Shown: positions 55,284-64,000 of the stretch, piece by piece
Numbering within the stretch: position 1 is the stretch's first letter
Layout of the letters: the number at the start of each line of letters is the position of its first letter
Assembly: GCA_002470515.1 (NCBI GenBank)
Contig: DKML01000004.1
Location: forward strand, 141,416 to 205,415
Reading direction: 5' to 3'
DNA: 64,000 bases
Source: Proteobacteria bacterium UBA7415
Lineage (GTDB): Bacteria > Pseudomonadota > Gammaproteobacteria > Arenicellales > Arenicellaceae
Notes under the pieces: generated by a model
What the model saw: the letters and a program-made list of their open reading frames with translations, nothing else
What the model was told of the DNA's origin: nothing
Database searches by the model: none
Made by a program: the position numbers and the translations under genes

Positions 55284-56504
55284 ATGGCGAACAGACAATA
55301 TGACTTAGTGGTGTGGGGTGCAACGGGCTTTACCGGAGAGTGGGTGGCAAAGCATTTGTACGATCATCATAACGGTTCTGGACTAAAGTGGGCATTAGCA
55401 GGACGCAACAAGAACAAGCTTGCTAATGTTCAAGACTTTATAGGGGACACAGAGCGTACGGTACCGTGCATATTAGCTGATAGTGATGACCTAGACAGCT
55501 TACGAGCGTTGGCTAAGAAGGCAACGTCCATCATCACTACTGTAGGCCCATACGCTTACTATGGATCAAAGCTAGTACAAGCGTGTGCAGAAGAAGGCAC
55601 ACATTACGTAGACCTGGCGGGTGAGACGCCTTGGATGCGCGAAATGATTGATGCACACCACGAGACGGCGCAAAAAACCGGTGCGAAGATTGTACACAGT
55701 TGTGGTTTTGACTCGATCCCTTCGGATATGGGCACCTATTTTATGCAAAAAGAAGCACAGGCGCGCTTTGGCAAGCCTTTGCAAAAAGTTAGATACGCGC
55801 TTATCAAATCTAAGGGTGGAATGAGCGGCGGTACTGCGCACAGCATGCTCAATGTTTTAAAGCAGGCCGTGAGCGACAAAAAAGTTCGAAAAATACTGAC
55901 CAATCCCTACGCTCTAAATCCTGATCCTTCTGTGCGCGGTATTGATAGGAGTGATCAGAGTTCCGTTGAATTTAATAAAGACCTAGACCGATGGACCGCG
56001 CCGTTTCTAATGGCCGGGATTAATACGCGAATTGTAAGGCGCTCGAACGCGTTGATGAATAACAAGTACGGAGATGATTTCTCTTACACTGAAACAATGG
56101 CAACAGGTAAGGGGGCTTCAGGCTACCTTACGGCTAAGGGTATCTCTGCCGCGATCAAGTCGATGGCGGTTATGAGCATTACCAGTCTTGGTCGCGGCAT
56201 ACTGGGTAAGATTCTACCGGCTCAAGGCGAAGGCCCTACAGTTGATCCTGAGGATCCTGGTTTTTACATTATTCAGTTTAACGGCGAAACGGCCGATGGC
56301 GAAAAGTTGGTAGGCCGACTTCATGGTGATGGCGACCCTGGTTACGGTTCCACTTCAAAAATGTTGGCCGAATCTGGTTTGTGTCTTGCACAGGATAATC
56401 TAGATGTAGAAGGCGGTTTTTGGACTCCTGCCAGCGCGATGGGCGATGCGTTGTTAGAGCGCTTGCAAGCGCGCGGTGGTTTAACGTTTGAGATTACGTC
56501 TTAA
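55284..56504 (+). CDS. Saccharopine dehydrogenase-like / trans-acting enoyl reductase family protein
   Basis: A 406-residue NAD(P) protein: VVWGATGFTGEWVAKHL is the Rossmann loop, then GRNKNKL, VGPYAYYGSKLVQACAEEG, HYVDLAGETPWMREMID and CGFDSIPSDMG, the line typical of this family. Members are enoyl reductases for lipid synthesis in mycobacteria and unknown elsewhere. It is followed by the frameshifted gene at 56531. Confidence 0.88.
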   Translation: MANRQYDLVVWGATGFTGEWVAKHLYDHHNGSGLKWALAGRNKNKLANVQDFIGDTERTVPCILADSDDLDSLRALAKKATSIITTVGPYAYYGSKLVQACAEEGTHYVDLAGETPWMREMIDAHHETAQKTGAKIVHSCGFDSIPSDMGTYFMQKEAQARFGKPLQKVRYALIKSKGGMSGGTAHSMLNVLKQAVSDKKVRKILTNPYALNPDPSVRGIDRSDQSSVEFNKDLDRWTAPFLMAGINTRIVRRSNALMNNKYGDDFSYTETMATGKGASGYLTAKGISAAIKSMAVMSITSLGRGILGKILPAQGEGPTVDPEDPGFYIIQFNGETADGEKLVGRLHGDGDPGYGSTSKMLAESGLCLAQDNLDVEGGFWTPASAMGDALLERLQARGGLTFEITS

Positions 56505-56530
56505 GCGCTTTATTGATTGAGAAGTGGTTC

Positions 56531-57147
56531 TTGAATATAAATAAACTAAAAGCGGCTGAGCGAGAATTTTTAGCGCAATACCCAGACGGTTTTGAAGATG
56601 AGGCATTGATCAAAATCGCCAAACGCCACAATATGAGCAAGCATGTTGCGTTTGCTCAGGAGCATATTGGTCCTGATAGCGGTTCGAATGTTGAGAAAGC
56701 AATCGCTAATATTGTTCTGTTGATCAGCCGATCTTCAATGGTTTCGTTTTTCGAGAAACCTAAGTTTAAAGATTTAGTGGCGCGATTAGACGCGCACCAA
56801 AAAGCCTTCTTGGTTGATAGTATGCTTGCGCTAATACATGGCGACCAGCAATCGGGTTTTGACGGAGTGGTTGATATTCTGCGCCAAGAAAAGTTAGCGC
56901 GCTGGTCATTAACCACTATTGTTCCAGCTTACTATGAACAAACGATGCCGTATTTGTAAAGCCTACAACAGCAAAAGGAATTATTGCTGGTTTAGAAGTA
57001 GAGGGTCTTGTCTACAAGCCGCAACCAACTTGGGAGTTTTACCAAGGTTACAAAGCGCTGATAGACGAGCTAAAACCGCAAGTAGACCCGCGGCTATCAC
57101 CGTCGAATGCGGCGATCACGGGTTTTCTTATGATGACAGTGGTTTAA
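56531..57147 (+). pseudogene. Conserved-type soluble protein with a -1 frameshift
   Basis: The first frame runs from a TTG (56531 with GAGAAG upstream, or 56513) through NINKLKAAEREFLAQYPDGF to MPYL and a stop at 56957-56959. The second frame resumes immediately (VKPTTAKGIIAGLEVEGLVY, KPQPTWEFYQGYKALIDELK) and ends at 57147. Restoring one T in the TTT run at about 56953-56955 would join them as MPYFVKPTTAK. The product would be about 206 residues, family not recognised. Homopolymer length makes sequencing error a real possibility. Confidence 0.8.
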
Positions 57148-57192
57148 GGGCGACGCCTAATTGAGTTGAAGCTAGGCTTCGAGCTACTCATG

Positions 57193-58470
57193 CTAGGCTT
57201 TAGGTGCTTGCGCTGCGATTTCAGCGCGCTTTCTATTGAACCAATTAATAGCGTCTTGTGGTTGTTCCTTAATCAGTTTCTCTAAATGCTTAGGACTGGT
57301 GTGCAGCTCCCAAGGCATGTCTAACATGACCCACGCAAACTGCGGAGCGCTCTCAGGTTCAACGCTGCCCATTAACATTTGAGAGATTGGTTTGCGCGCC
57401 ACCCAATCTTCGTACCCTAAGCCTTCGCCAACGGTCCACTGACGTAAACCTCTAACATCAGTTTCTCCGCTCTTATGAACGTGGCCACAAAGATAGTCGT
57501 CACAATTGATGCGAGCAAACGTGTCGTGAAGCCATTGTTCTTCCGCTTCTGATGTCATCTCGTGGTCTTCGCCAGGACGAATGTCTACAAAAGGGCGATG
57601 ACTGAACGCAATTTTTGGTTTCTCGTTTTCTTCTAAACTGGCAATAAAGCGTCCACGCTGACCGCTTTTGAGCGGGAAGAAATCCACCGATGTATCAATG
57701 TTTAAAAACTCGGTGCCCGCCAACTCAAAGCGAGTATTAAAAGGACCCAGTTTAGTTAAAAAATGCTCGTACACGAGTCCGGCATCGTTAAAGTCGTGAT
57801 TGCCGATGGTTATATAAGAGGGTATAGCCGCACTGCCAAACGCAGCCACTGCTAAATCGTATTCGCCTCTGGTGTAATTAAAATCGCCAAGGTGCAGCAA
57901 AAATTCAGCACCCAGTTCTGCGGCTTTGGACAAACACCACGGCAGTTCATCGCCACCCCCGCTGTCACCAATGACCGCAAAATTAACTTTTCGCTGGTCG
58001 TCAAACCGCCACGCAAGCTCTATGCTTTCTCGCTTTGCAAGCTTAATAGTCACATGCCGGTTTAACCCGCTACTTGATTCAGTTATATCGGCTTGCGTAG
58101 CCGATTTGATATCGAGAGCGGCGCTAGCTGCGATATTGCCGATAGAGAACTTAACCTCTCCAGACTCAGCAAACACATTTATAGAGGGTTCTGGCTGTAT
58201 TGCACGCAGCTTGGTGATGGCCTCGTCGGTTCCATCATCGGTTCCATTGCTGGTTCCATTATTGGTAAAGATGGCGCCGTCAATCTCAAAACGCGCTAAC
58301 GCGGTTTCAAGGCTGCTTGCCGGTTCAGGCGGGCTGAGCGTAAGGCGCGGGAATCGTATGCCTCGATTCGTAATGTAGGCAATAGATGCCAAACCAGCTC
58401 CAGCCGCCACACCGCGTATAAGACGTCGTCGTCCAGTGTTAATAGAATGAAGCTTGCCCTTTCTTGTCAT
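57193..58470 (-). CDS. Tat-exported metallophosphoesterase
   Basis: A 425-residue protein with a twin-arginine-type signal (GRRRLIRGVAAGAGLASIA, about 13-31). A Ser/Thr/Asp/Gly repeat region (NGTSNGTDDGTDEA) is encoded by short DNA repeats near 58220-58265. The calcineurin-like core has VIGDSGGG, LHLGDFNYTRG, TIGNHDFND and FSHRPFVDIRPGEDH, then CGHVHKSGE. Metal-dependent phosphatase/phosphodiesterase in the periplasm. It lies 30 bp downstream of the DUF4399 gene (the upstream gene on this strand). Confidence 0.87.
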   Translation of the reverse strand: MTRKGKLHSINTGRRRLIRGVAAGAGLASIAYITNRGIRFPRLTLSPPEPASSLETALARFEIDGAIFTNNGTSNGTDDGTDEAITKLRAIQPEPSINVFAESGEVKFSIGNIAASAALDIKSATQADITESSSGLNRHVTIKLAKRESIELAWRFDDQRKVNFAVIGDSGGGDELPWCLSKAAELGAEFLLHLGDFNYTRGEYDLAVAAFGSAAIPSYITIGNHDFNDAGLVYEHFLTKLGPFNTRFELAGTEFLNIDTSVDFFPLKSGQRGRFIASLEENEKPKIAFSHRPFVDIRPGEDHEMTSEAEEQWLHDTFARINCDDYLCGHVHKSGETDVRGLRQWTVGEGLGYEDWVARKPISQMLMGSVEPESAPQFAWVMLDMPWELHTSPKHLEKLIKEQPQDAINWFNRKRAEIAAQAPKA

Positions 58471-58500
58471 CGTCTGCCTTTTTGAGTAGCTAACTAAGGT

Positions 58501-59034
58501 TTATTCGACCGTGATTGTGATTTTTTCTGAAACCACCGGTTGCGCGTGTGGAATGTGCAGGTAGTTTCCAAGTACTAGCTGAAGCGTGTGATCACCTGTT
58601 GGCAACTCTAATTCGGTATCAGTCTGTCCACCGCCAAAGTGAATAAGCGAGTCTGTGGCCGGCAAAGGCTGGCTCATGTCTGGTAATTCATCCATATTGA
58701 CTAAAATATGGTGGTGTCCAGAGTAAGGTTCATCGATGCCTGCAGGCGAGACCTGCATATTCTCTAAACCAAACTCTATTTTTACGGGCGAGCTTACCGT
58801 GTCGCCATTTTTGGGAGATATGAAGAATACACGCGCACCCTCAGCTGCGGGAGATACAGGCAATGACGAAACGACGTCTTGGGGATTCTCGGATGTGGTG
58901 TCTGTTACCTGGTCCGTTACGTTTTCAGAAGAGGCGACATTCGCGGATAAGTTCTTATCGCTCTTATTCTGCTGCAGGTAAATAATTGATGCACAAACAA
59001 GCAATACAACGACGAGTAATGTAATTTTTTTCAT
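58501..59034 (-). CDS. DUF4399-domain exported protein
   Basis: A 177-residue protein with an N-terminal signal anchor (about 3-22), a disordered Ser/Thr/Asp stretch (to about 60), and a DUF4399 domain (FFISPKNGDTVSSPVKIEFG, YSGHHHILVNMDELP, LPTGDHTLQLVLGNYLHIPH). The His-rich GHHHILVNM motif suggests metal binding. Function unknown. Operon with the downstream metallophosphoesterase is likely. Confidence 0.83.
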   Translation of the reverse strand: MKKITLLVVVLLVCASIIYLQQNKSDKNLSANVASSENVTDQVTDTTSENPQDVVSSLPVSPAAEGARVFFISPKNGDTVSSPVKIEFGLENMQVSPAGIDEPYSGHHHILVNMDELPDMSQPLPATDSLIHFGGGQTDTELELPTGDHTLQLVLGNYLHIPHAQPVVSEKITITVE

Positions 59035-59325
59035 GGTGAGTTCCTGTTTAATATTGGGTCAGCGTTGCTGACCATGACTAAAACGATGATTAACGAAAAT
59101 ACATTCATTAACTGAATCAGCGTTAAGCGATTAGGTTATTACTGCGTATAATCGTAAATTATAACTGAGCTTGTGCGAAGCGAATCTCAATATCTCCAAC
59201 ATCTAGAAATTTAGCTCAATTGGAGATTCAGTAACACAGGCCTGTTTTCGACTCTAATTTCGACCTTAACTTCGGTGCACGTCACTGATTTAGCCTCTTG
59301 ATCAATATCTGCTTGGATACTCTAA

Positions 59326-59937
59326 ATGCTTGATGTGCTGCCAGAACTAATCTTATTTTCTGTTTCGGCTGCATTTACGCCTGGACCAAACAACATAATG
59401 ATTATGTCCTCAGGGGTTAACTTTGGAGCGCGTGCCAGTATGCCGCACCTCTTTGGCATCTGTTTAGGTTTTCCTGCTATGTTCTTAGCTACAGGGTTTG
59501 GCTTAGGTGCTTTGTTCTTGAATTACCCTGTTCTTCATATGATGATTAAGGTATTGGGACTTACCTATTTAACGTATTTGGCATGGCAGATTGCTACGTC
59601 GGGCAAAGTAGAGCGTGGTGAACGGCTCGGGCGGCCCCTTACGTTCTTTCAAGCTGCACTGTTTCAGTGGGTTAATCCAAAAGCATGGATCATGGGGACC
59701 AGTGCGATTGCTGCATTTACGGTTGTAGGGCAAGATTTGGTGCCTCAAGTGCTGCTTATTGGTTTTGTGTTTCTTTCGATGGCCTTTCCAAGCGCCGGCG
59801 TTTGGCTGGCTTTTGGGTCTAGTCTCAAGCAACTATTTGAGAATATAGTCTATTTGCGCGTTTTTAATATTACTATGGCGATCCTGCTTATGTGGTCGAT
59901 GCGACATACGTATATGGAAGTGGTGGGCTACCTCTAA
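59326..59937 (+). CDS. LysE/RhtB-family amino acid exporter
   Basis: A 203-residue six-helix inner-membrane exporter. It opens with ILFSVSAAFTPGPNNIMIMS, the conserved GPNN motif of LysE/RhtB, and contains FFQAALFQWVNPKAWIMG with the NPKAW motif. Exports an amino acid such as lysine, homoserine or threonine; not specified by sequence. It lies upstream of the str operon but is separated by 428 bp with promoters. Confidence 0.9.
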   Translation: MLDVLPELILFSVSAAFTPGPNNIMIMSSGVNFGARASMPHLFGICLGFPAMFLATGFGLGALFLNYPVLHMMIKVLGLTYLTYLAWQIATSGKVERGERLGRPLTFFQAALFQWVNPKAWIMGTSAIAAFTVVGQDLVPQVLLIGFVFLSMAFPSAGVWLAFGSSLKQLFENIVYLRVFNITMAILLMWSMRHTYMEVVGYL

Positions 59938-59989
59938 TAACCACATCATTGTCTCGCAGAAAATAGATGGATTTATTTGCGAATAGGGG

Positions 59990-60018
59990 TTGCAAGCAAG
60001 CGATTGCCCGCCTATGAT
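59990..60018 (+). promoter_or_regulatory. Str operon promoter P1
   Basis: TTGCAA 59990-59995, exactly 17 nt, TATGAT 60013-60018, followed by a GC-rich discriminator (GCGC) as in stringently controlled genes. Confidence 0.65.
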
Positions 60019-60189
60019 GCGCTCCACTTAACTTGGCCGTTACTGCTAGAGACAACATCCCCTTTAGTAAGACGGCGAAAGCCGAAGCCCAGACCCCTCT
60101 TTAGATAGAGAAAACCTGAGCTTTAAGTAAGCCAATATAAGTCAGTGAACAAGTGCTCGAAATTCGAGGACAAAAGCGTGTGCTAATGC

Positions 60190-60218
60190 TTGACATAAGC
60201 CTGCTCAGTCCATAGAAT
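60190..60218 (+). promoter_or_regulatory. Str operon promoter P2
   Basis: Consensus TTGACA 60190-60195, exactly 17 nt, TAGAAT 60213-60218. The strongest sigma70 match in the window. Confidence 0.75.
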
Positions 60219-60232
60219 CGCGACACTTTTCC

Positions 60233-60281
60233 GCCCCTGAAACCAAAAGTTGTTACAGATTTAGGTTTTAAGGGCTTTTTT
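60233..60281 (+). terminator. Intrinsic terminator / attenuator upstream of rpsL
   Basis: GCCCCTGAAACC (60233-60244) pairs with GGTTTTAAGGGC (60264-60275) at 11 of 12 positions with one G-U, loop of 19 nt, then TTTTTT (60276-60281). It lies downstream of both promoters and 85 nt before rpsL, so it sits within the leader transcript. Confidence 0.75.
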
Positions 60282-60365
60282 GTCGCTCTCTTAGACAGTC
60301 CCGCACTGACTATGATCGATTTTTAAAGAAACGAAACAGCCATCAGCGAGATGGCTAGGTTAGCT

Positions 60366-60740
60366 ATGCCAACTATTAACCAGTTAGTTAGAAATCCTCG
60401 TAAGAAGCAGGTACAGAAGTCGAATGTTCCAGCGTTGATGGCTTGTCCGCAACGCCGTGGTGTATGTACTCGTGTTTACACGACTACGCCAAAGAAACCG
60501 AACTCGGCTCTACGTAAAGTAGCTCGTGTACGTCTTACGAATGGCTTTGAAGTCACCAGCTATATCGGCGGTGAAGGTCATAACTTGCAAGAACACAGCG
60601 TGGTTCTAATTCGTGGCGGTCGTGTCAAGGATTTACCGGGTGTTCGTTACCACACAGTTCGTGGTGCATTGGATACATCGGGCGTTGCCGCTCGTCGTCA
60701 AGGCCGTTCTAAGTACGGTGCGAAGCGACCTAAAGCCTAA
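60366..60740 (+). CDS. rpsL: 30S ribosomal protein S12
   Basis: Part of the decoding centre of the small subunit. The start at 60366 is fixed by the invariant [15 protein letters not shown] opening; a frame five codons longer is not used. 124 residues with [20 protein letters not shown] (streptomycin-related loop, wild-type K43 position in TPKKPNS) and the [13 protein letters not shown] block. First gene of the str operon, but not preceded by rpoC. Confidence 0.98.
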   Translation: MPTINQLVRNPRKKQVQKSNVPALMACPQRRGVCTRVYTTTPKKPNSALRKVARVRLTNGFEVTSYIGGEGHNLQEHSVVLIRGGRVKDLPGVRYHTVRGALDTSGVAARRQGRSKYGAKRPKA

Positions 60741-60743
60741 CTA

Positions 60744-60786
60744 GCGTTAGTGGTGAGCTAACGAAGCTTCATTAGAGGCTTCTTTA
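60744..60786 (+). other. Two stem-loops in the rpsL-rpsG spacer
   Basis: CGTTAG 60745-60750 pairs with CTAACG 60758-60763, and GAAGC 60763-60767 with GCTTC 60778-60782 followed by TTTATTT. They share bases and are mutually exclusive. The spacer is 236 bp, longer than the ~96 nt in E. coli where S7 binds to repress its own operon. Confidence 0.4.
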
Positions 60787-60940
60787 TTTCCCAAAAGCAG
60801 TACAAGAAGTACCAGAAGAATTAGAAGGGGTTGCTTAGGTAGTCCTTTAAAGAGTGCCAGAGTCGGTGTGGCTATGCAGGTGAGCGATCGAGCGTAAGTT
60901 CGTTTTCAAATCCTATAGCAAGTCATTGATCTGGCCTTAA

Positions 60941-61447
<507 letters not shown>

Positions 61448-61574
61448 TTTAAGGATTTTGTTTGTTTTGCGTTATTACTCAAAACTTTATACATCATCTT
61501 GCGGTTCTAGGACTGCACGCTCTTTTACAACTAGATTGAGAGACAAGTCGAAAGACAACGTTGATTTTTAAAAA

Positions 61575-63665
61575 ATGGCACGTTCTACTCCAATAAATAG
61601 ATACCGGAATGTCGGAATCATGGCTCACATCGATGCGGGTAAAACCACAACGACAGAGCGGGTTCTGTTTTATACGGGTATCAGCCACAAGATCGGTGAA
61701 GTGCACGATGGTGCCGCAACGATGGACTGGATGGAGCAAGAGCAAGAACGCGGCATAACGATTACCTCTGCAGCTACGACCACTTTTTGGCGCGGCATGG
61801 ATGGTAGCTTTGACGAGCACCGTATCAATATTATTGATACGCCGGGGCACGTTGATTTTACTATCGAAGTAGAGCGATCTTTACGGGTTCTGGATGGCGC
61901 TGTTGCAGTGTTTTGTGCGGTTGGTGGTGTAGAGCCTCAATCCGAGACAGTGTGGCGTCAGGCCGACAAATATCGAGTTCCGCGCTTAGCGTTTGTGAAT
62001 AAGATGGACCGTTCTGGTGCAGATTTTCCGCGAGTAATTCAGCAGATTGAAAAGCGATTAGGTGCTAAACCTGTTGCGTTGCAGCTACCGATTGGTGCTG
62101 AAGAGACGTTCGAAGGCGTAATTGACCTGATTAAGATGAAGGCTATCTATTGGGATCAAGAGTCCATGGGTGTTCTGTTTGAAGAACGCGACATTCCAGC
62201 GGCGCTTTTAGAGCAAGCTCAAGAGCTTCATGAAGTGATGGTTGAAACGGCTGCCGAAAGTTCAGAAGAGCTGATGGATGCTTATTTAGAGTCAGGAAGC
62301 TTAAGTGAGGAGCAAGTGCGTAGCGCTTTACGTTCACTCACTATTGCTAACGAAATTGTTCCGGTTATGTGTGGTAGCGCATTTAAGAACAAAGGTGTTC
62401 AAGCTATGTTGGACGGAATTGTTCACTATTTGCCGGCCCCGACTGATGTGGCTGCGATTGAGGGTGTGGACTTTCAAGGTAACGTAGTGACACGCACGCC
62501 AGCGGATGAAGAGCCTTTTTCCGCTCTTGCGTTCAAAATTGCAACCGACTCGTTCGTTGGGCAATTGGTGTTTTTTAGAGTTTATTCGGGTGTTATGCGT
62601 ACCGGTGACGCGGTGTTTAACCCAGACAAAGGTAAGAAGGAAAGGATTGGTCGGATACTGCTTATGCATTCGAACAACCGAGAAGAGATTAAAGAAGTTC
62701 GCGCCGGCGATATTGCTGCCGCTGTTGGGCTTAAAACGGTCACTACGGGTGACACGTTATGTGACGTAAAAAATATTGTTACGCTAGAGCAGATGGAGTT
62801 TCCAGATCCTGTTATTTCACAGGCTGTTGAGCCTAAAACCACTGCTGATCAAGAGAAAATGGGAGTTGCGCTTGGAAAGTTAGCGCAAGAAGATCCTTCA
62901 TTCAATGTCCGTACGGACGAAGAATCAGGGCAAACCATAATCTCTGGAATGGGTGAATTGCACCTAGATATTATTATTGACCGCATGCACCGCGAGTTTG
63001 GTGTTGACTGTAATGTCGGCAAACCGCAAGTGGCATATCGCGAATCACTTAAGAAAGCTGTCGAGCACGAAACTCGATATATTAAGCAGTCGGGTGGTAA
63101 AGGCCAGTATGGCCATGTGGTGTTAAGACTAGAGCCGACAGAGCGCGGTGCTGGGTTTGAATTTGTGGACGACATCAAAGGTGGTGCAGTTCCTAAAGAG
63201 TTTATTCCCGCTGTACAGAAGGGTGTTGAAGACGCGCTTCAGGGTGGGGTATTAGCAGGTTATCCGTTAGTAGATTTACGCGTGACCTTGTTTGATGGTA
63301 GTTACCATGACGTTGACTCAAATGAGTACGCGTTTAGGGCCGCCGCCGGACAAGCGTTAAGAGAAGGTTCGCGTGAGTCGGGTATTGATCTACTAGAGCC
63401 ATTAATGGCTGTAGAGATTGTTACCCCGGAAGACTATATGGGTAATGTTAGTGGTGATATTAATTCTCGCCGCGGAGTGATTCTAGGTATCGAAGATATT
63501 CCGTCGGGTAAATTAATAGAGTCAGAGGTGCCATTGGCAGAAATGTTTGGCTACGCAACGGCGCTTCGCAGCGCTACGCAAGGTCGCGCGTCATACACCA
63601 TGCAGTTTAAGAAGTACGCTGTAGCACCAAAAAACGTTGTCGATATGATGGTCAATCGAATCTAG
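61575..63665 (+). CDS. fusA: Elongation factor G
   Basis: Translocase GTPase, 696 residues. G-domain motifs: [12 protein letters not shown] (P-loop), RGITITSAA (switch I), DTPGHVDFT and [10 protein letters not shown]. Domains II-V are complete with [16 protein letters not shown] in domain IV. Third gene of the str operon, 127 bp after rpsG. Full length. Confidence 0.98.
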   Translation: MARSTPINRYRNVGIMAHIDAGKTTTTERVLFYTGISHKIGEVHDGAATMDWMEQEQERGITITSAATTTFWRGMDGSFDEHRINIIDTPGHVDFTIEVERSLRVLDGAVAVFCAVGGVEPQSETVWRQADKYRVPRLAFVNKMDRSGADFPRVIQQIEKRLGAKPVALQLPIGAEETFEGVIDLIKMKAIYWDQESMGVLFEERDIPAALLEQAQELHEVMVETAAESSEELMDAYLESGSLSEEQVRSALRSLTIANEIVPVMCGSAFKNKGVQAMLDGIVHYLPAPTDVAAIEGVDFQGNVVTRTPADEEPFSALAFKIATDSFVGQLVFFRVYSGVMRTGDAVFNPDKGKKERIGRILLMHSNNREEIKEVRAGDIAAAVGLKTVTTGDTLCDVKNIVTLEQMEFPDPVISQAVEPKTTADQEKMGVALGKLAQEDPSFNVRTDEESGQTIISGMGELHLDIIIDRMHREFGVDCNVGKPQVAYRESLKKAVEHETRYIKQSGGKGQYGHVVLRLEPTERGAGFEFVDDIKGGAVPKEFIPAVQKGVEDALQGGVLAGYPLVDLRVTLFDGSYHDVDSNEYAFRAAAGQALREGSRESGIDLLEPLMAVEIVTPEDYMGNVSGDINSRRGVILGIEDIPSGKLIESEVPLAEMFGYATALRSATQGRASYTMQFKKYAVAPKNVVDMMVNRI

Positions 63666-63724
63666 TTGTTTTGTTTAACTGAAGTAAATTGGAATTTAAG
63701 AAACCAAAAGATAGGTGAAAAACT

Positions 63725-64000
63725 ATGTCTAAGGAAAAATTTGAACGTAATAAGCCGCATGTAAACGTTGGCACAATTGGTCACGTCGATCATGGTAAAA
63801 CAACGTTAACAGCGGCGATCACGAAAGTATTGTCAGAAGCATACGGCGGAACAGCTGTTGATTTTGCAAATATCGACAAGGCTCCAGAAGAGCGTGAGCG
63901 CGGTATTACAATTTCGACTGCTCACGTTGAGTATGAGACTGAGAACCGTCACTACGCACACGTAGATTGCCCAGGACACGCGGATTATGTCAAGAACATG
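63725..64000 (+). CDS. tuf: Elongation factor Tu (partial, C-terminus outside window)
   Basis: The first 92 codons are present: [26 protein letters not shown] (P-loop), RGITIST (switch I) and [12 protein letters not shown]. It begins 59 bp after fusA as last gene of the str operon and continues past the right edge. Confidence 0.98.
   Translation, partial: MSKEKFERNKPHVNVGTIGHVDHGKTTLTAAITKVLSEAYGGTAVDFANIDKAPEERERGITISTAHVEYETENRHYAHVDCPGHADYVKNM

Overview
This 64 kb window is an ordinary chromosomal stretch of a gammaproteobacterium, probably marine. The pointers are a two-subunit proton-pumping transhydrogenase (pntA-pntB), glnS, an E. coli-like pyrC, a Zur-type Fur protein, AsmA, RarA, a split class II ribonucleotide reductase, and an rpsL-rpsG-fusA-tuf operon. 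The moderate GC and general gene flavour recall Arenicella-like bacteria, but I cannot fix the genus from sequence alone.

Layout. 1-5.7 kb: partial TerC membrane protein, pyrC, thrS (not followed by infC), a periplasmic FKBP isomerase, a glutaredoxin-like protein and adk; the last two converge on a perfect two-way terminator. 5.7-11.5 kb: a broken small ORF, an acyl-CoA synthetase split by an in-frame TGA, endonuclease I, an MCE-domain lipoprotein and a membrane dipeptidase. 11.5-19 kb: glnS, an MscS-type channel, pntAB and dusA. 19-27 kb: a 13-copy heptamer array, an AsmA protein, ilvD, a zinc-ribbon membrane protein, rarA and zur. 27-33 kb: a Sel1/SH3/SPOR envelope protein, then nrdJ (large part and C-terminal part) behind two NrdR boxes at canonical 32-bp spacing. 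33-40 kb is the mobile zone: modular 106-bp hairpins, a truncated REP-associated transposase, threonine aldolase, small unknowns, lipA, and an IS110/IS1111 element just upstream of lipA. 40-59 kb is accessory: small redox and cysteine-rich proteins, radical SAM, glycosyltransferase, a LysR/MDR-dehydrogenase pair, MBL hydrolase with a short MBOAT-like protein, SulP transporter, a broken LuxR-hydrolase fusion, flavin reductase, P450, a saccharopine-dehydrogenase-like enzyme, a frameshifted gene, a Tat metallophosphoesterase, DUF4399 and LysE. 60-64 kb: the str operon (rpsL, rpsG, fusA, start of tuf) behind two near-consensus promoters and an intrinsic terminator placed upstream of rpsL.

The most interesting signals are: (1) hairpins at 33.2-33.65 kb in which constant segments alternate with variable arms that differ between copies but stay complementary, ending exactly where a RAYT gene is cut off; (2) a ~330-nt structured non-coding end of the IS110/IS1111 element, where a bridge RNA is expected; (3) the promoter-proximal attenuator-like terminator in the str operon leader; (4) NrdR boxes on an adenosylcobalamin-dependent reductase; and (5) four broken reading frames with TGA, TAA, TAG and a homopolymer frameshift. 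The last group means either recent gene decay or assembly error, not a changed genetic code.
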